Of a stretch of DNA of 64,000 nucleotides, positions 43,783 through 52,312 are shown in pieces. How positions within the stretch are numbered: the stretch's first letter is position 1; each line of letters begins with the position of its first letter. The notes beneath the pieces were generated by a model. That model was not told where the DNA came from, ran no database searches, and was given only the letters and a program-made list of their open reading frames with translations. The DNA lies in contig JADGBH010000002.1 in the NCBI GenBank assembly GCA_015231595.1, positions 95,671 to 159,670 on the forward strand, written 5' to 3'. Origin of the DNA: Desulfobacterales bacterium (lineage in GTDB: Bacteria; Desulfobacterota; Desulfobacteria; Desulfobacterales; JADGBH01). The position numbers and the translations under genes were made by a program.

Positions 43783-45665
43783 TCCCTCCTAACGTCTTCT
43801 TCGTTATTTTTAAACATATCTTGCGGGATAAAGATAAACTGTTCTTCATTATCTTTCAAGGAATTAAGAAGATTTTCAGCTTCTTCTTTACTCATCTCCC
43901 CTACCCTTTTAGCCTCTTGGGGTTTATCATCTTTTCCTTGAGCATTTTGGGCTTCTTTTTCTTTATCATCCTTTGTCATATCCTGATTTTCTTTCTTTTC
44001 ATTTTCCTTTTGATTTTCGTTTTGAGTTTGCTTTGTATCATCTTGCTTTTCATCTTTTTTCTGGGAATCCTGCTCATTATTTTCTTTAGAATCTTTATTT
44101 TCGCAATTCTTTTGATCATCTTTTTTTTCAGAGTCTTTCTTCTGCTGCTGTTGTTTTTCGAGCTCTTCCAATCGTTTTTTTACAATACTATAATTAAATT
44201 CAGAGTCTTTATCTTTTGGATTAAGTTTAATAGCATCTTGATAAGCTTGCAACGATTTTTTCCATTGGGCAATAGTATTTGAAGAATCTGTCTGAACTGT
44301 TTTTTCCCCTTGACGATAAAGGGTATTGCCTAAATTATAATAAGCATTATTTTGAAGGGAAAGATTATCCGTTGTCTGTAAAGTCTTTAAAAAAGCCTTT
44401 TCAGCTTCATCATAATCATTATTTTTATATGCTGAAGCTCCTAAATTAAAATATATTAAAGAATTATTTGGATCTTTAGCTGAAGCTTCTTTATATTTTT
44501 CTTTTGCTTTAAGATAGTCTCCATCTTTATAATCTTTATATGCTCCCAGAACTGACGCATCTGCATATCCACAAAAAAATAGAAATCCTATCAACAAAAA
44601 TAATACTCCATTAATATTTTTTTTTAAACGGCGTCCTGCTGTTTCAATAACTGGAACTTTTATTTTTTTGAATTTTCTTCCTTCGATTATAAAATCAATA
44701 AAAAGCATGATAAGAGCTAAAGATAAAGGCCATTGAAAACGATGTATCGGAACTTTCATCATCCTTTCATCTAATTTTTGCTTTGGAAACAGACTTAATT
44801 TATGCTGATATATATAATCTAAACCTTCTCCATTTCTTCCAAAAGGAGCATAAATTGCGCCTGTAGATGTTGCTATTGTTTTAAGGGTCTCTTCGTCAAG
44901 TCTTGATTTAACTGTATTGCCATTCTCATCCTTTAAAAAAGATATACCTCCATCTTTATTCTGAATAGGTATTAATTCTCCGTAGGGAGTTCCGATTCCA
45001 GCAGTATAAATCTTAATATCTTTTTCAGAAGCTTCTTTTGCAGCTTTAATTCCATCTCCTGTTAAATCTTCTCCGTCGGAAATTAAAATTAAAATTTTAT
45101 TATTAGAACTTTCTTCTAATGCGTCGGAAGCTTTTTTTATGGCATTAGCTATATCAGTTCCGCCTTTAGGTAAAATATTAACATCAACATCATTAAGTAT
45201 TTCCCTAAATATTTCATAGTCCATCGTTAAAGGGCACATTAAAAATGCATCGCCTGAAAAAGGAATAAGCCCTACCCTGTCCCCTTCAAGCTTTGAAATA
45301 AAATCAATAATTCCAAGCTTGCTTCTTTCAAGTCTGTTTGGTTTTATATCATTAGAAAGCATACTTTTTGAACTATCTAAAATTATTAATATATCTATAC
45401 CTTTACGTTTTACTTCAACCCAAGTGAAACCAGCTTGAGGCATAGCCAATGCCATAAACAAAAAAAACACAGATAAAATCAACAAAGCATATTTTAATTT
45501 TCTCTGAAACGGCGACACATTTTCTAAAAGCTTAGGCAACAAGCTTTTAGAAGCAAAGCTTTCAAGATGTTTTCGTCTTATTTTTTCAAAATAATAAAAT
45601 ACAAAAAAAAGAATTACGCATGAAAAAAACCCAATTATAAGCCAATAAGGTTTTGCAAAATCCAT
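43776..45665 (-). CDS. BatB-BatC fusion: VWA domain plus TPR and charged tail
   Basis: The 629-residue protein joins BatB (membrane helix near residues 8-28 and 50-70, VWA domain about 80-265 with DSSKS and LISDGEDLTGDG) to BatC-like TPR repeats (about 370-490: VLGAYKDYKDGDYLKAKEKYKEAS and YFNLGASAYKNNDYDEAEKAF). A very charged, Lys/Gln/Asp-rich tail (about 490-580) follows. Start ATG 45665 is preferred because AAGGAGA lies 9 bases ahead; a GTG at 45701 is too far from any ribosome site. In other bacteria batB and batC are separate genes, so this fusion means they work as one unit. MIDAS residues appear intact. Confidence 0.87.
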   Translation of the reverse strand: MDFAKPYWLIIGFFSCVILFFVFYYFEKIRRKHLESFASKSLLPKLLENVSPFQRKLKYALLILSVFFLFMALAMPQAGFTWVEVKRKGIDILIILDSSKSMLSNDIKPNRLERSKLGIIDFISKLEGDRVGLIPFSGDAFLMCPLTMDYEIFREILNDVDVNILPKGGTDIANAIKKASDALEESSNNKILILISDGEDLTGDGIKAAKEASEKDIKIYTAGIGTPYGELIPIQNKDGGISFLKDENGNTVKSRLDEETLKTIATSTGAIYAPFGRNGEGLDYIYQHKLSLFPKQKLDERMMKVPIHRFQWPLSLALIMLFIDFIIEGRKFKKIKVPVIETAGRRLKKNINGVLFLLIGFLFFCGYADASVLGAYKDYKDGDYLKAKEKYKEASAKDPNNSLIYFNLGASAYKNNDYDEAEKAFLKTLQTTDNLSLQNNAYYNLGNTLYRQGEKTVQTDSSNTIAQWKKSLQAYQDAIKLNPKDKDSEFNYSIVKKRLEELEKQQQQKKDSEKKDDQKNCENKDSKENNEQDSQKKDEKQDDTKQTQNENQKENEKKENQDMTKDDKEKEAQNAQGKDDKPQEAKRVGEMSKEEAENLLNSLKDNEEQFIFIPQDMFKNNEEDVRRDW

Positions 45666-45713
45666 CGTTTCTATCTCCTTTTTAGGACGACCACCGGTCA
45701 CACATTTTTTATT

Positions 45714-46712
45714 TTAAGGAAGACGCCTATATCGCGTATTCGCTAACAATATTTCTATGGCTAAAATTATTAGCCCAATGCCTGCGAACCAATAAAAAAG
45801 CTCGTTATAATGCTCAAACTTTTTCACTTTTCGAGTAGTTGCTTCCATTTTGTTAATTTCGTCATATATTCTTTCCAATGAATCAGTATCAGTTGCACGA
45901 TAATACTGACCGCCAGTAATGTCCGCTACTTTTGATAAAGTTTCTTCGTCAATATCTACTTTTGCCATAACTAAACGCGTGCCACCGAATCTGTCTCTTG
46001 CCGGAATAGGAACTTCTCCATGGGAGCCTGCGCCTATTGTATAAATCTTTATTCCAAGTGTTTTAGCAACCTCAGCAGATGTTAGTGGAGAAATCTTCCC
46101 GGCATTATTCATTCCGTCAGTTAAAAGTATCATGATTTTACTTTTAGCTTTCTGATCCTTCAAGCGATTAACACCAGCAGCAATTGCTGAACCTATCGCT
46201 GTTCCATCTTCGCTCATACCAATCTTTGTAACTTCAAGCCTTTTTTCAAGCCAATCATGGTCAAGAGTAAGAGGACTTACAACATAAGGCTTTCCCGCAA
46301 ACCCAATTAACCCAATTCTATCATTGGGTCTTTGCAAAATAAATTTTGATACAACTGATTTTACTACTTCAAGCCTGTTTATATGTTTATCGCCTATTTT
46401 AAAATCAAGCGCTTCCATTGACCCTGACACATCAACAGCAAGAAGTATGTCTATCCCGCTTGCTTCAATTTCCGATGTGCTTCTGCCAAACTGAGGCCTT
46501 GCTAACGCAATTATAAGAAAGCTTAAACAAACAAGCCGTAATATAAAAAGTAGTCTTCCTGGTTTTGATTTTCGCTTTTTTGATACGAACTTCATAATTT
46601 CAATATATGAATAAAGAATGCTCGGAGAATTTCCCTGCTTTCCTTTTAAAAATAATAATAAGGGCAGTAAAAACAAAAACAGCAAAACTTCAGGGTTAGC
46701 GAACCTTATCAT
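45714..46712 (-). CDS. BatA-like VWA membrane protein of the bat operon
   Basis: The 332-residue protein has an N-terminal helix (residues 6-24), a second near 50-72, a VWA domain (about 82-285) with DVSGSM, LTLD and LTDGMNNAG, and a C-terminal helix. ATG 46712 is chosen since GGAG lies 7-8 bases before it; a longer start at 46733 would overlap the upstream gene by 11 bases. It is similar along its length to the stand-alone VWA protein at 13390. Together with the BatB part it may form a VWA heterodimer in the membrane. Confidence 0.88.
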   Translation of the reverse strand: MIRFANPEVLLFLFLLPLLLFLKGKQGNSPSILYSYIEIMKFVSKKRKSKPGRLLFILRLVCLSFLIIALARPQFGRSTSEIEASGIDILLAVDVSGSMEALDFKIGDKHINRLEVVKSVVSKFILQRPNDRIGLIGFAGKPYVVSPLTLDHDWLEKRLEVTKIGMSEDGTAIGSAIAAGVNRLKDQKAKSKIMILLTDGMNNAGKISPLTSAEVAKTLGIKIYTIGAGSHGEVPIPARDRFGGTRLVMAKVDIDEETLSKVADITGGQYYRATDTDSLERIYDEINKMEATTRKVKKFEHYNELFYWFAGIGLIILAIEILLANTRYRRLP

Positions 46713-46722
46713 GATATTTCTC

Positions 46723-47298
46723 CTAATTCTCAATCGGTCTTGTTTTTTCTACAAAATTTTTTGCACTTTTATACATATTCTGCATTTGCTCTAAAGATAA
46801 TTCAAAACAAGCAAACTTTGCCAAGTCGCAGAAATTTAGAAAAACTTGTAAATCGTCAATATAATCTTTAATGTCTTCTGGAGTATTTTTAACAATGCCC
46901 CTTATAAATTCTTGAGTCGTATGGCTTTTAGCCGGAATATTAAAACGCTTTTCAATATAAAACCTTACAGCTTCAGAAACACCTACTGAAAATCTTTCTG
47001 AAAGGCCTTTATCAATAAATTCTTTCGCTTTTTCTATTTGTTCTAAAGCAATTTCAAATGCTTTTTTTGTTTTTTGAGCAATTTTTTTCTTTCTATATCG
47101 TTTAATAAAAATAAAAAGAGCAATTATAATTAATATGGCTAAAAGAATAAGGATTCCATAGCCTATCCAGCTCCAAAACGTAGAAATATAGATAACTCCT
47201 CGTATATCAATTATATCCTCGCTTTGAGTTTGGCCAAAAGCATTTATTGCGCTATACCATAAAAAACAAAAAGCAAAATTCAAAATCTTATATTTCAT
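46723..47298 (-). CDS. DUF4381-like membrane protein of the bat operon
   Basis: The 191-residue protein has a signal-like start (residues 1-22), a short periplasmic part (about 23-42), a membrane helix (about 43-67) and a basic cytoplasmic domain (KRYRKKKIAQKTKKAF and AVRFYIEKRFNIPAKSHTTQEFI). That last motif is characteristic of the DUF4381-type proteins in moxR-DUF58-VWA operons. It overlaps the DUF58 gene by 4 bases and precedes batA by 10. Role unknown; presumably part of the Bat/MoxR complex. Confidence 0.75.
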   Translation of the reverse strand: MKYKILNFAFCFLWYSAINAFGQTQSEDIIDIRGVIYISTFWSWIGYGILILLAILIIIALFIFIKRYRKKKIAQKTKKAFEIALEQIEKAKEFIDKGLSERFSVGVSEAVRFYIEKRFNIPAKSHTTQEFIRGIVKNTPEDIKDYIDDLQVFLNFCDLAKFACFELSLEQMQNMYKSAKNFVEKTRPIEN

Positions 47299-48209
47299 TT
47301 ATTAATTCTCCTTTCCCTTGATTTGAAAAAACCAAGAAGAGCAGGAAGATAAGGCTTATCAGTCATAAGCTCAAGATAATCAACCCCGGATAAAAATATA
47401 CTTTTTTTAAGTTCCTTCTTTCTTTTAAAAACAAATTCAGAAAATGCTTTTCGTACTTGTTTATCACTTGTATCTATTTCAATCTGTTCAGAAGTTTCTA
47501 TATCTTCAATAGTAAGGATTCCTATATCTGGTAAATATTCTTCTCTTGGATCATTTACAGCCATCGCAATTAAATCATGACGCTTACTTGTTATCTGAAA
47601 CTTCATTCTTAATTTTTCAAGATTCTTGTCTAAATCAGAAGGAATACAAAAATCGGATATAAGAAAAGCAACGGATTTTCTCTTTAATACTTGATTTACA
47701 AAATCCATTGCGGCAGGAATATTGGTTTTTTTGCCTTGAGGCTGAAAAAACAATATTTCTCGAATTACCCGTAAAATATGAAGCCGACCTTTAGCTGGAG
47801 GTATATAAAGTTCCACATCATCTGTAAACAATATTAAACCGACTTTATCATTATTTTTTACAGCAGAAAATGCTATTAAGCTTCCAATTTCTGCCATTAG
47901 CTCTCTTTTGCTGATATTTGATGATCCAAAAATTCCAGAAGCACTTGCATCTATTATAAGTAATATTGTAAGCTCCCTTTCTTCTGAAAACTTTTTAACA
48001 AATACTTTATCCATTCTGGCAGTAACATTCCAATCAATCATCCTCACGTCATCGCCCGGAATATATTCTCTAACCTCTTCAAAACTAATTCCTTGACCTT
48101 TAAATACTGAGTGATAATGTCCTGCAAAGGTTTCTGTAACAAGTCGGTTTGTTTTTATTTCTATCTGACGAACTTTTTTAAGAATTTCTTTTGATGTTTG
48201 TTCATTCAT
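47295..48209 (-). CDS. DUF58 domain protein of the bat operon
   Basis: The 304-residue cytoplasmic protein carries the DUF58 signature EYIPGDDVRMIDWNVTARM (about residues 46-64), followed by a VWA-like fold (LTILLIIDASASG near 80, then FSAVKNNDKVGLILFTDDVE). DUF58 proteins associate with MoxR ATPases and VWA partners. Its upstream leader holds four tandem 21-bp repeats, listed separately, so its expression relative to moxR may be tuned there. Start ATG 48209; no strong ribosome site is visible in front of it, which adds to the interest of that leader. Confidence 0.88.
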   Translation of the reverse strand: MNEQTSKEILKKVRQIEIKTNRLVTETFAGHYHSVFKGQGISFEEVREYIPGDDVRMIDWNVTARMDKVFVKKFSEERELTILLIIDASASGIFGSSNISKRELMAEIGSLIAFSAVKNNDKVGLILFTDDVELYIPPAKGRLHILRVIREILFFQPQGKKTNIPAAMDFVNQVLKRKSVAFLISDFCIPSDLDKNLEKLRMKFQITSKRHDLIAMAVNDPREEYLPDIGILTIEDIETSEQIEIDTSDKQVRKAFSEFVFKRKKELKKSIFLSGVDYLELMTDKPYLPALLGFFKSRERRINK

Positions 48210-48210
48210 A

Positions 48211-48288
48211 GTTATTCACTATTCTTTATTAATTATTCACTATTTTTATTTAGTTATTCACTATTCTTTATTAGTTATTCACTATGTT
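48211..48288. repeat. Four 21-bp-period tandem repeats in the moxR-DUF58 gap
   Basis: TTATTCACTAT starts at 48212, 48233, 48254 and 48275, exactly 21 bp apart. Units one and three are identical over all 21 bases, unit two differs in several, and unit four is cut short. On the minus strand each reads ATAGTGAATAA, and three units contain a mini frame GTG-AAT-AAC-TAA or close to it. The array fills almost the whole gap between the moxR stop and the DUF58 start. Confidence 0.85.
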
Positions 48289-49314
48289 TTAAGGTACTGG
48301 AACAGTATCAAGTATTTTTCTTATTATATCTTCACTTGTAATGGCTTCAGCTTCAGCCTCATAAGTAATAATTACTCTATGTCGTAATACATCCATCGCA
48401 ATTGCTTTTACATCTTCAGGACCAACATAATGCTTTCCGTTAATTAAAGCCATTGCTTTGCTTGCAGTTTTCAAGTTAATTGTCGCCCTTGGGGAAGCGC
48501 CATAATGAATATAAGGCTTAATATTAAGGCTTTTATCTGGTTCACGTGTAGCATAAACAATATCTACGATATAATTTTTAATTTTATCATCCATATAGAT
48601 TGAGTTTACCGTGTTTCGAGTATTCTTTATATCTTCTGGTTTTATAATTGGACTTATTTTTACATTGTCGCTATTAGTATCTACAGAATCTAATATTACT
48701 CTCTCTTCTGTTATAGTCGGATAAGTAATAACGACTTTCAACATAAACCTATCTATTTGAGCTTCAGGAAGGGGATAAGTTCCTTCTTGCTCAAGAGGAT
48801 TTTGAGTAGCCATTACCAAAAAAGGTTCTGGAAGTTTATAGGTTTTATCTCCGATAGTAACTTGTCTTTCTTGCATTGCTTCAAGCAAAGCGCTTTGAAC
48901 TTTAGCAGGAGCTCTATTTATTTCATCTGCAAGCAAAAAATTCGTAAAGATAGGACCTTGTTTTACAAAAAAAGATACTTCTTTTGGATTATAAATCTGA
49001 GTTCCGATGATATCAGCTGGGAGCATGTCAGGCGTAAATTGAATACGTTTAAAGTCAGCTTCTATTGTTGAAGCCAGCGTTTTTAATGCTAATGTTTTTC
49101 CAAGTCCAGGAACGCCTTCAATAAGAACATGGCCGTTTGACAATAACGCCACTAAAAGCCTATCGATTAAATTTTTCTGTCCTATGATCGCTCTGGAAAT
49201 TTCTTGTTTTAATTGATTTATCCATATTGAAGATTTTTGAACCTCTTCATTTATAGCGGCAATATTTAAGCTTTTAGCTTCATTTCGGCCTTCTACGACC
49301 TCAAAATTATTCAT
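48289..49314 (-). CDS. MoxR family AAA+ ATPase
   Basis: The 341-residue protein has the MoxR/AAA_3 pattern: Walker A GVPGLGKTLALKT (about residues 67-79), Walker B LLADEINRAPAKVQSALLEAMQE (about 128-150), sensor 1 MATQNPLEQEGTYPLPEAQ and a C-terminal helical lid with PYIHYGASPRATINL. MoxR ATPases act as chaperones for VWA-protein complexes and here head the bat operon. ATG 49314 and GTG 49317 are both possible, with GGAG 10 or 7 bases ahead. Activity motifs are intact. Confidence 0.9.
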   Translation of the reverse strand: MNNFEVVEGRNEAKSLNIAAINEEVQKSSIWINQLKQEISRAIIGQKNLIDRLLVALLSNGHVLIEGVPGLGKTLALKTLASTIEADFKRIQFTPDMLPADIIGTQIYNPKEVSFFVKQGPIFTNFLLADEINRAPAKVQSALLEAMQERQVTIGDKTYKLPEPFLVMATQNPLEQEGTYPLPEAQIDRFMLKVVITYPTITEERVILDSVDTNSDNVKISPIIKPEDIKNTRNTVNSIYMDDKIKNYIVDIVYATREPDKSLNIKPYIHYGASPRATINLKTASKAMALINGKHYVGPEDVKAIAMDVLRHRVIITYEAEAEAITSEDIIRKILDTVPVP

Positions 49315-49393
49315 CACGCAAGTTCTCCTTTCTTATGTTCTTAATATTTTCATTCTTATAGAAATTTTTCTTACGAAATTTTTATTGCATATT

Positions 49394-49422
49394 AGGATAA
49401 CTTTCTTACAAGAATCTTTCAA
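49394..49422 (-). promoter_or_regulatory. Candidate sigma70-type promoter for the bat operon
   Basis: On the minus strand TTGAAA (49422-49417) and TATCCT (49399-49394) are separated by 17 bases, about 80 bases before the moxR start. A small inverted repeat ATTACA-AAGC-TGTAAT lies just upstream at 49427-49442 and could be an operator. The remainder of the 49318-49652 gap shows nothing else; no clear sigma54 -24/-12 site was seen. Confidence 0.42.
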
Positions 49423-49652
49423 ATTTATTACAAAGCTGTAATGTAAGCTTATTCGGGTTGAAGGTAGGATTTTAAAATGCCAGAACTGTTAAAAAAATTT
49501 ATGTCATATTGTCAACAACAACTTTGTATGCTATACAAAAAATTTATTTATAGTTTTCCGCAATGACAAAAAAATTATAATTAGGATTTCATCCCTAAAC
49601 CACTTATGGTAAATTAAATTATTCACCGATAATTTCTATAGTATTGATTAAA

Positions 49653-50966
49653 ATGGACTATTCGGAGTTTCAAAAAATAATTTCAGCGAATAAAAATTTT
49701 GAGAGGGTACTTAATAATCTTAGAGACGGTATTATTGCCCATGATTTAACCCGAAAAATACTTTATTTCAATAGAGCGGCTGAAAATATTACAGGATTTA
49801 AAAAAGAAGAAGTTCTAAATAAAGACTGTCATGAAACCATTGGTTCTCTGTGTGTGGGTTATTGTTCCTTCTGCGAAAATAAAAATATTAGCGAAGATAT
49901 ATTTGAGTACACAGCAAATTACACTAATAAAATGGGAGAGACAAGAAAGCTTGAAATCTATGTTACAATGATTAAAGATGAAAACAATAAAATTGTCGGA
50001 GCATTATCCTGTTTTAAAGATATAACAGATATCTTAGCTCTAAAGCAAAAAGCAGAAGAAATAACAGCTTTTTCTAATATTATTGGTCGGCATTCTGAAA
50101 TGATTAAGATTTATGAAAATATAAAAGATGTTGCCAAATATGATTATCCTGTTCATATTTTTGGAGAAACAGGAACAGGTAAAGAACTTGTTGCTAATGC
50201 TATCCACAATGAAAGCTCAAGAGCTGGCAAACCTTTTATAGCTATTAATTGTAGCGCAATGCCCGAAACTCTTATTGAAAGTGAGCTTTTCGGCTATGTA
50301 AAAGGTGCATTTTCCGGCGCAATAAAAAATAAAAAAGGCAAATTCGAGTTAGCTGATAAAGGAACAATTTTTTTAGACGAAATAGCTGAATTATCACCAA
50401 GTATTCAAGTAAAACTCCTTAGATTTATACAAGAAGGAACTATTGAAAAACTCGGAGATGAAAAAACAACATTAATAAATGCAAGAATAATATGCGCAAC
50501 AAATAAAGACTTGAAAGAAGAAGTAAAAAAAGGAACATTTAGAGAAGACCTTTATTATAGACTAAATGTAATTCCAATAAAACTTCCTCAGCTGCGGGAA
50601 AGAAAAACAGACATCCCTCTTCTATCAGAATATTTTCTTAAACGTTTTAATTACAGTAAAAAAAGATTCTCACACAAAGTCTTATCATTATTCATTGATT
50701 ATCCTTGGCCAGGCAATGTTAGAGAACTCCAGAATGCTGTCCAATTTGCAATTGTGAAATCAAAAGGCTCAATTATTCAATCAAATGATATCCCTAATGA
50801 AATATTAAATTATAAATCCCCAAAAAAACAACACGCATTAAAACTCAATTTGAATGCAGTAAAAACGGCCATTAAACAAGCTGGTGGCAATAAAGCTAAA
50901 GCTGCAAGATTTTTAGGGGTCGGAAGAGCTACTCTATATAGGTTTTTAGACATACACAAACTTTAA
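49653..50966 (+). CDS. Sigma54-dependent PAS-AAA+-Fis transcriptional activator
   Basis: The 437-residue protein has an N-terminal PAS domain (about residues 15-130) that contains four Cys in DCHETIGSLCVGYCSFC. A sigma54 AAA+ domain follows (about 145-375; Walker A GETGTGKELVANAIH, the sigma54-contact loop GAFSGA near 220 in place of GAFTGA, Walker B GTIFLDEIAEL, and RLNVIPIKLPQLRERKTDIP). A Fis-type HTH (AGGNKAKAARFLGVGRATLYRFL) lies at the end. It is not a response regulator because it lacks a receiver. The Cys cluster may bind iron-sulfur or sense redox. Start ATG 49653; TTG 49644 is in frame but has no ribosome site. It is divergent from the bat operon. Confidence 0.9.
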   Translation: MDYSEFQKIISANKNFERVLNNLRDGIIAHDLTRKILYFNRAAENITGFKKEEVLNKDCHETIGSLCVGYCSFCENKNISEDIFEYTANYTNKMGETRKLEIYVTMIKDENNKIVGALSCFKDITDILALKQKAEEITAFSNIIGRHSEMIKIYENIKDVAKYDYPVHIFGETGTGKELVANAIHNESSRAGKPFIAINCSAMPETLIESELFGYVKGAFSGAIKNKKGKFELADKGTIFLDEIAELSPSIQVKLLRFIQEGTIEKLGDEKTTLINARIICATNKDLKEEVKKGTFREDLYYRLNVIPIKLPQLRERKTDIPLLSEYFLKRFNYSKKRFSHKVLSLFIDYPWPGNVRELQNAVQFAIVKSKGSIIQSNDIPNEILNYKSPKKQHALKLNLNAVKTAIKQAGGNKAKAARFLGVGRATLYRFLDIHKL

Positions 50967-50990
50967 TTTAACGAATAACTAAATCAATAG

Positions 50991-51098
50991 TATATTCTAA
51001 ATTTAGGATATATAAAACATATAAAAACATCTATGAGCTAATATTTTTAGCCTTAGTCAAATTTTAATAATCATAATATATTCCAAATTTAGAATACA
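50991..51098 (+). repeat. Palindrome-core-palindrome intergenic element, copy C
   Basis: Left palindrome TATATTCTAAATTTAGGATA (50991-51012, with one mismatch), core ATATTTTTAGCCTTA (51041-51055, identical to copy A) and right palindrome TATATTCCAAATTTAGAATA (51077-51098). The palindromes differ in sequence from those at 1657 and 32441 but are copies of each other. It lies between convergent genes. Confidence 0.6.
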
Positions 51099-51132
51099 TA
51101 CCTTATTGCTATCATTAATAACTGGCGCTAAT

Positions 51133-52305
51133 TTATACCAAAAACTCAGACCTTCCGATTAACCTTGAAACGCCTTCTTTGAAATCTTCGGGTTTAACAA
51201 TTAAGCTTAAAACGAAATAACCAAATCTTTTAAAATCAAAAAAATAACCGGGATATACTAAAACATTATTATCTTCAATCAAAGAAACAATAAAAGCTTC
51301 ATCGTCAGCAAAATCAGGGGTTTCAATAATTGCATACCATCCGCCCTCTCTTAAAAGAAGCCGCAATGACGGAACAGATTGAAGACTATCGTATAAGAAG
51401 TTCTCGTTATCTCTTAATCGATCCTTAATTTGTTTTTGTATGTTATCAGATCCAGATAGGATTAAGGGAAGAGCTTGCTGAACTATAGTCGATACAGAAA
51501 GGTAAGAGTCCGATATAAATTCAAGTCTATCCATTGTTTCTATACATTGTTTTCCAGATCCGTTAATACAAATCCATGATAATTTAAGGTTCGGAAGTCC
51601 GCAAACCTTAGAAAGACCGCTTAATACAAAGGTAAGACATTTATCATTTGAAGCGAGACTAAGATTGTATTTTCTACCTTCTGAATAATCAAGAAAAACT
51701 TCATCAGATATAATTGCAATGTTATTGTCAGTACAAATTCTTATAATATTTTCAATTTCATCAGGCTTAATGTATGAGCCTGTTGGATTATTCGGGTTGA
51801 CAATAATAATAGCTTTAGTTTTCTGGGAAATACTTCCAAAAAATGAATCAAAATCTACCTTGAATTTATTTCCGTCATATTTAATTCGATAAGGAGTTAT
51901 AGAAACATTATCTAATTCAGAAAGATGTTGAAATAAAGGATAACTTGGCGATGGAACAAGAATTTCATCATAGGGATTACAAAGTAATTTAAAAATAAAA
52001 CTGTAAGCCTCTGATGTGCTGCAAGTAAGGCAAATATTATTGAAATTTACAAATATATTTCTGTCTTCATAGTATTTACGGACAGCTTTTCTCGCATCAA
52101 AACGTCCTAATGGATGAGGCGAGTATTCAAGCCACGAAACTTTTTGAAAAGCCTTTTTTATTAAACGCTCATCGTATTCAAATCCGCAGAGAAGAGGATT
52201 TGATACTGTAAGATCATATAATTTTGACTTCTCTGCCTTTTTTCTTTCGATAGCAAGACTTATACGGTTTTTATTAAAAGGCCATAAAAATCGTTCAGAA
52301 AACAT
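51133..52305 (-). CDS. Class I/II pyridoxal-phosphate aminotransferase
   Basis: The 390-residue protein is a fold type I aminotransferase: LTCSTSEAYSFIFKLLCN, PSPSYPLFQHL, NPNNPTGSYIKPDEIE, ISDEVFLDY and the PLP-Lys segment LSGLSKVCGLPNLKLSW are visible. The group is close to aspartate or LL-DAP-type aminotransferases, but the substrate cannot be fixed. ATG 52305 is preferred; an in-frame TTG at 52329 overlaps the end of thrS by 17 bases and has no clear ribosome site. It may be cotranscribed with thrS. Confidence 0.86.
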   Translation of the reverse strand: MFSERFLWPFNKNRISLAIERKKAEKSKLYDLTVSNPLLCGFEYDERLIKKAFQKVSWLEYSPHPLGRFDARKAVRKYYEDRNIFVNFNNICLTCSTSEAYSFIFKLLCNPYDEILVPSPSYPLFQHLSELDNVSITPYRIKYDGNKFKVDFDSFFGSISQKTKAIIIVNPNNPTGSYIKPDEIENIIRICTDNNIAIISDEVFLDYSEGRKYNLSLASNDKCLTFVLSGLSKVCGLPNLKLSWICINGSGKQCIETMDRLEFISDSYLSVSTIVQQALPLILSGSDNIQKQIKDRLRDNENFLYDSLQSVPSLRLLLREGGWYAIIETPDFADDEAFIVSLIEDNNVLVYPGYFFDFKRFGYFVLSLIVKPEDFKEGVSRLIGRSEFLV

Positions 52306-52312
52306 TTCTTTT

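Noticed and set aside
43821..44282. A Phe/Ile-rich plus-strand frame looking like a membrane protein
   Set aside because: It is the complement of the Lys/Glu/Asp-rich tail of the BatBC fusion, which gives artificial hydrophobic codons.
48211..48288. Tandem repeats considered as a short CRISPR array
   Set aside because: The period is only 21 bp without unique spacers of normal length, and no cas genes are present.
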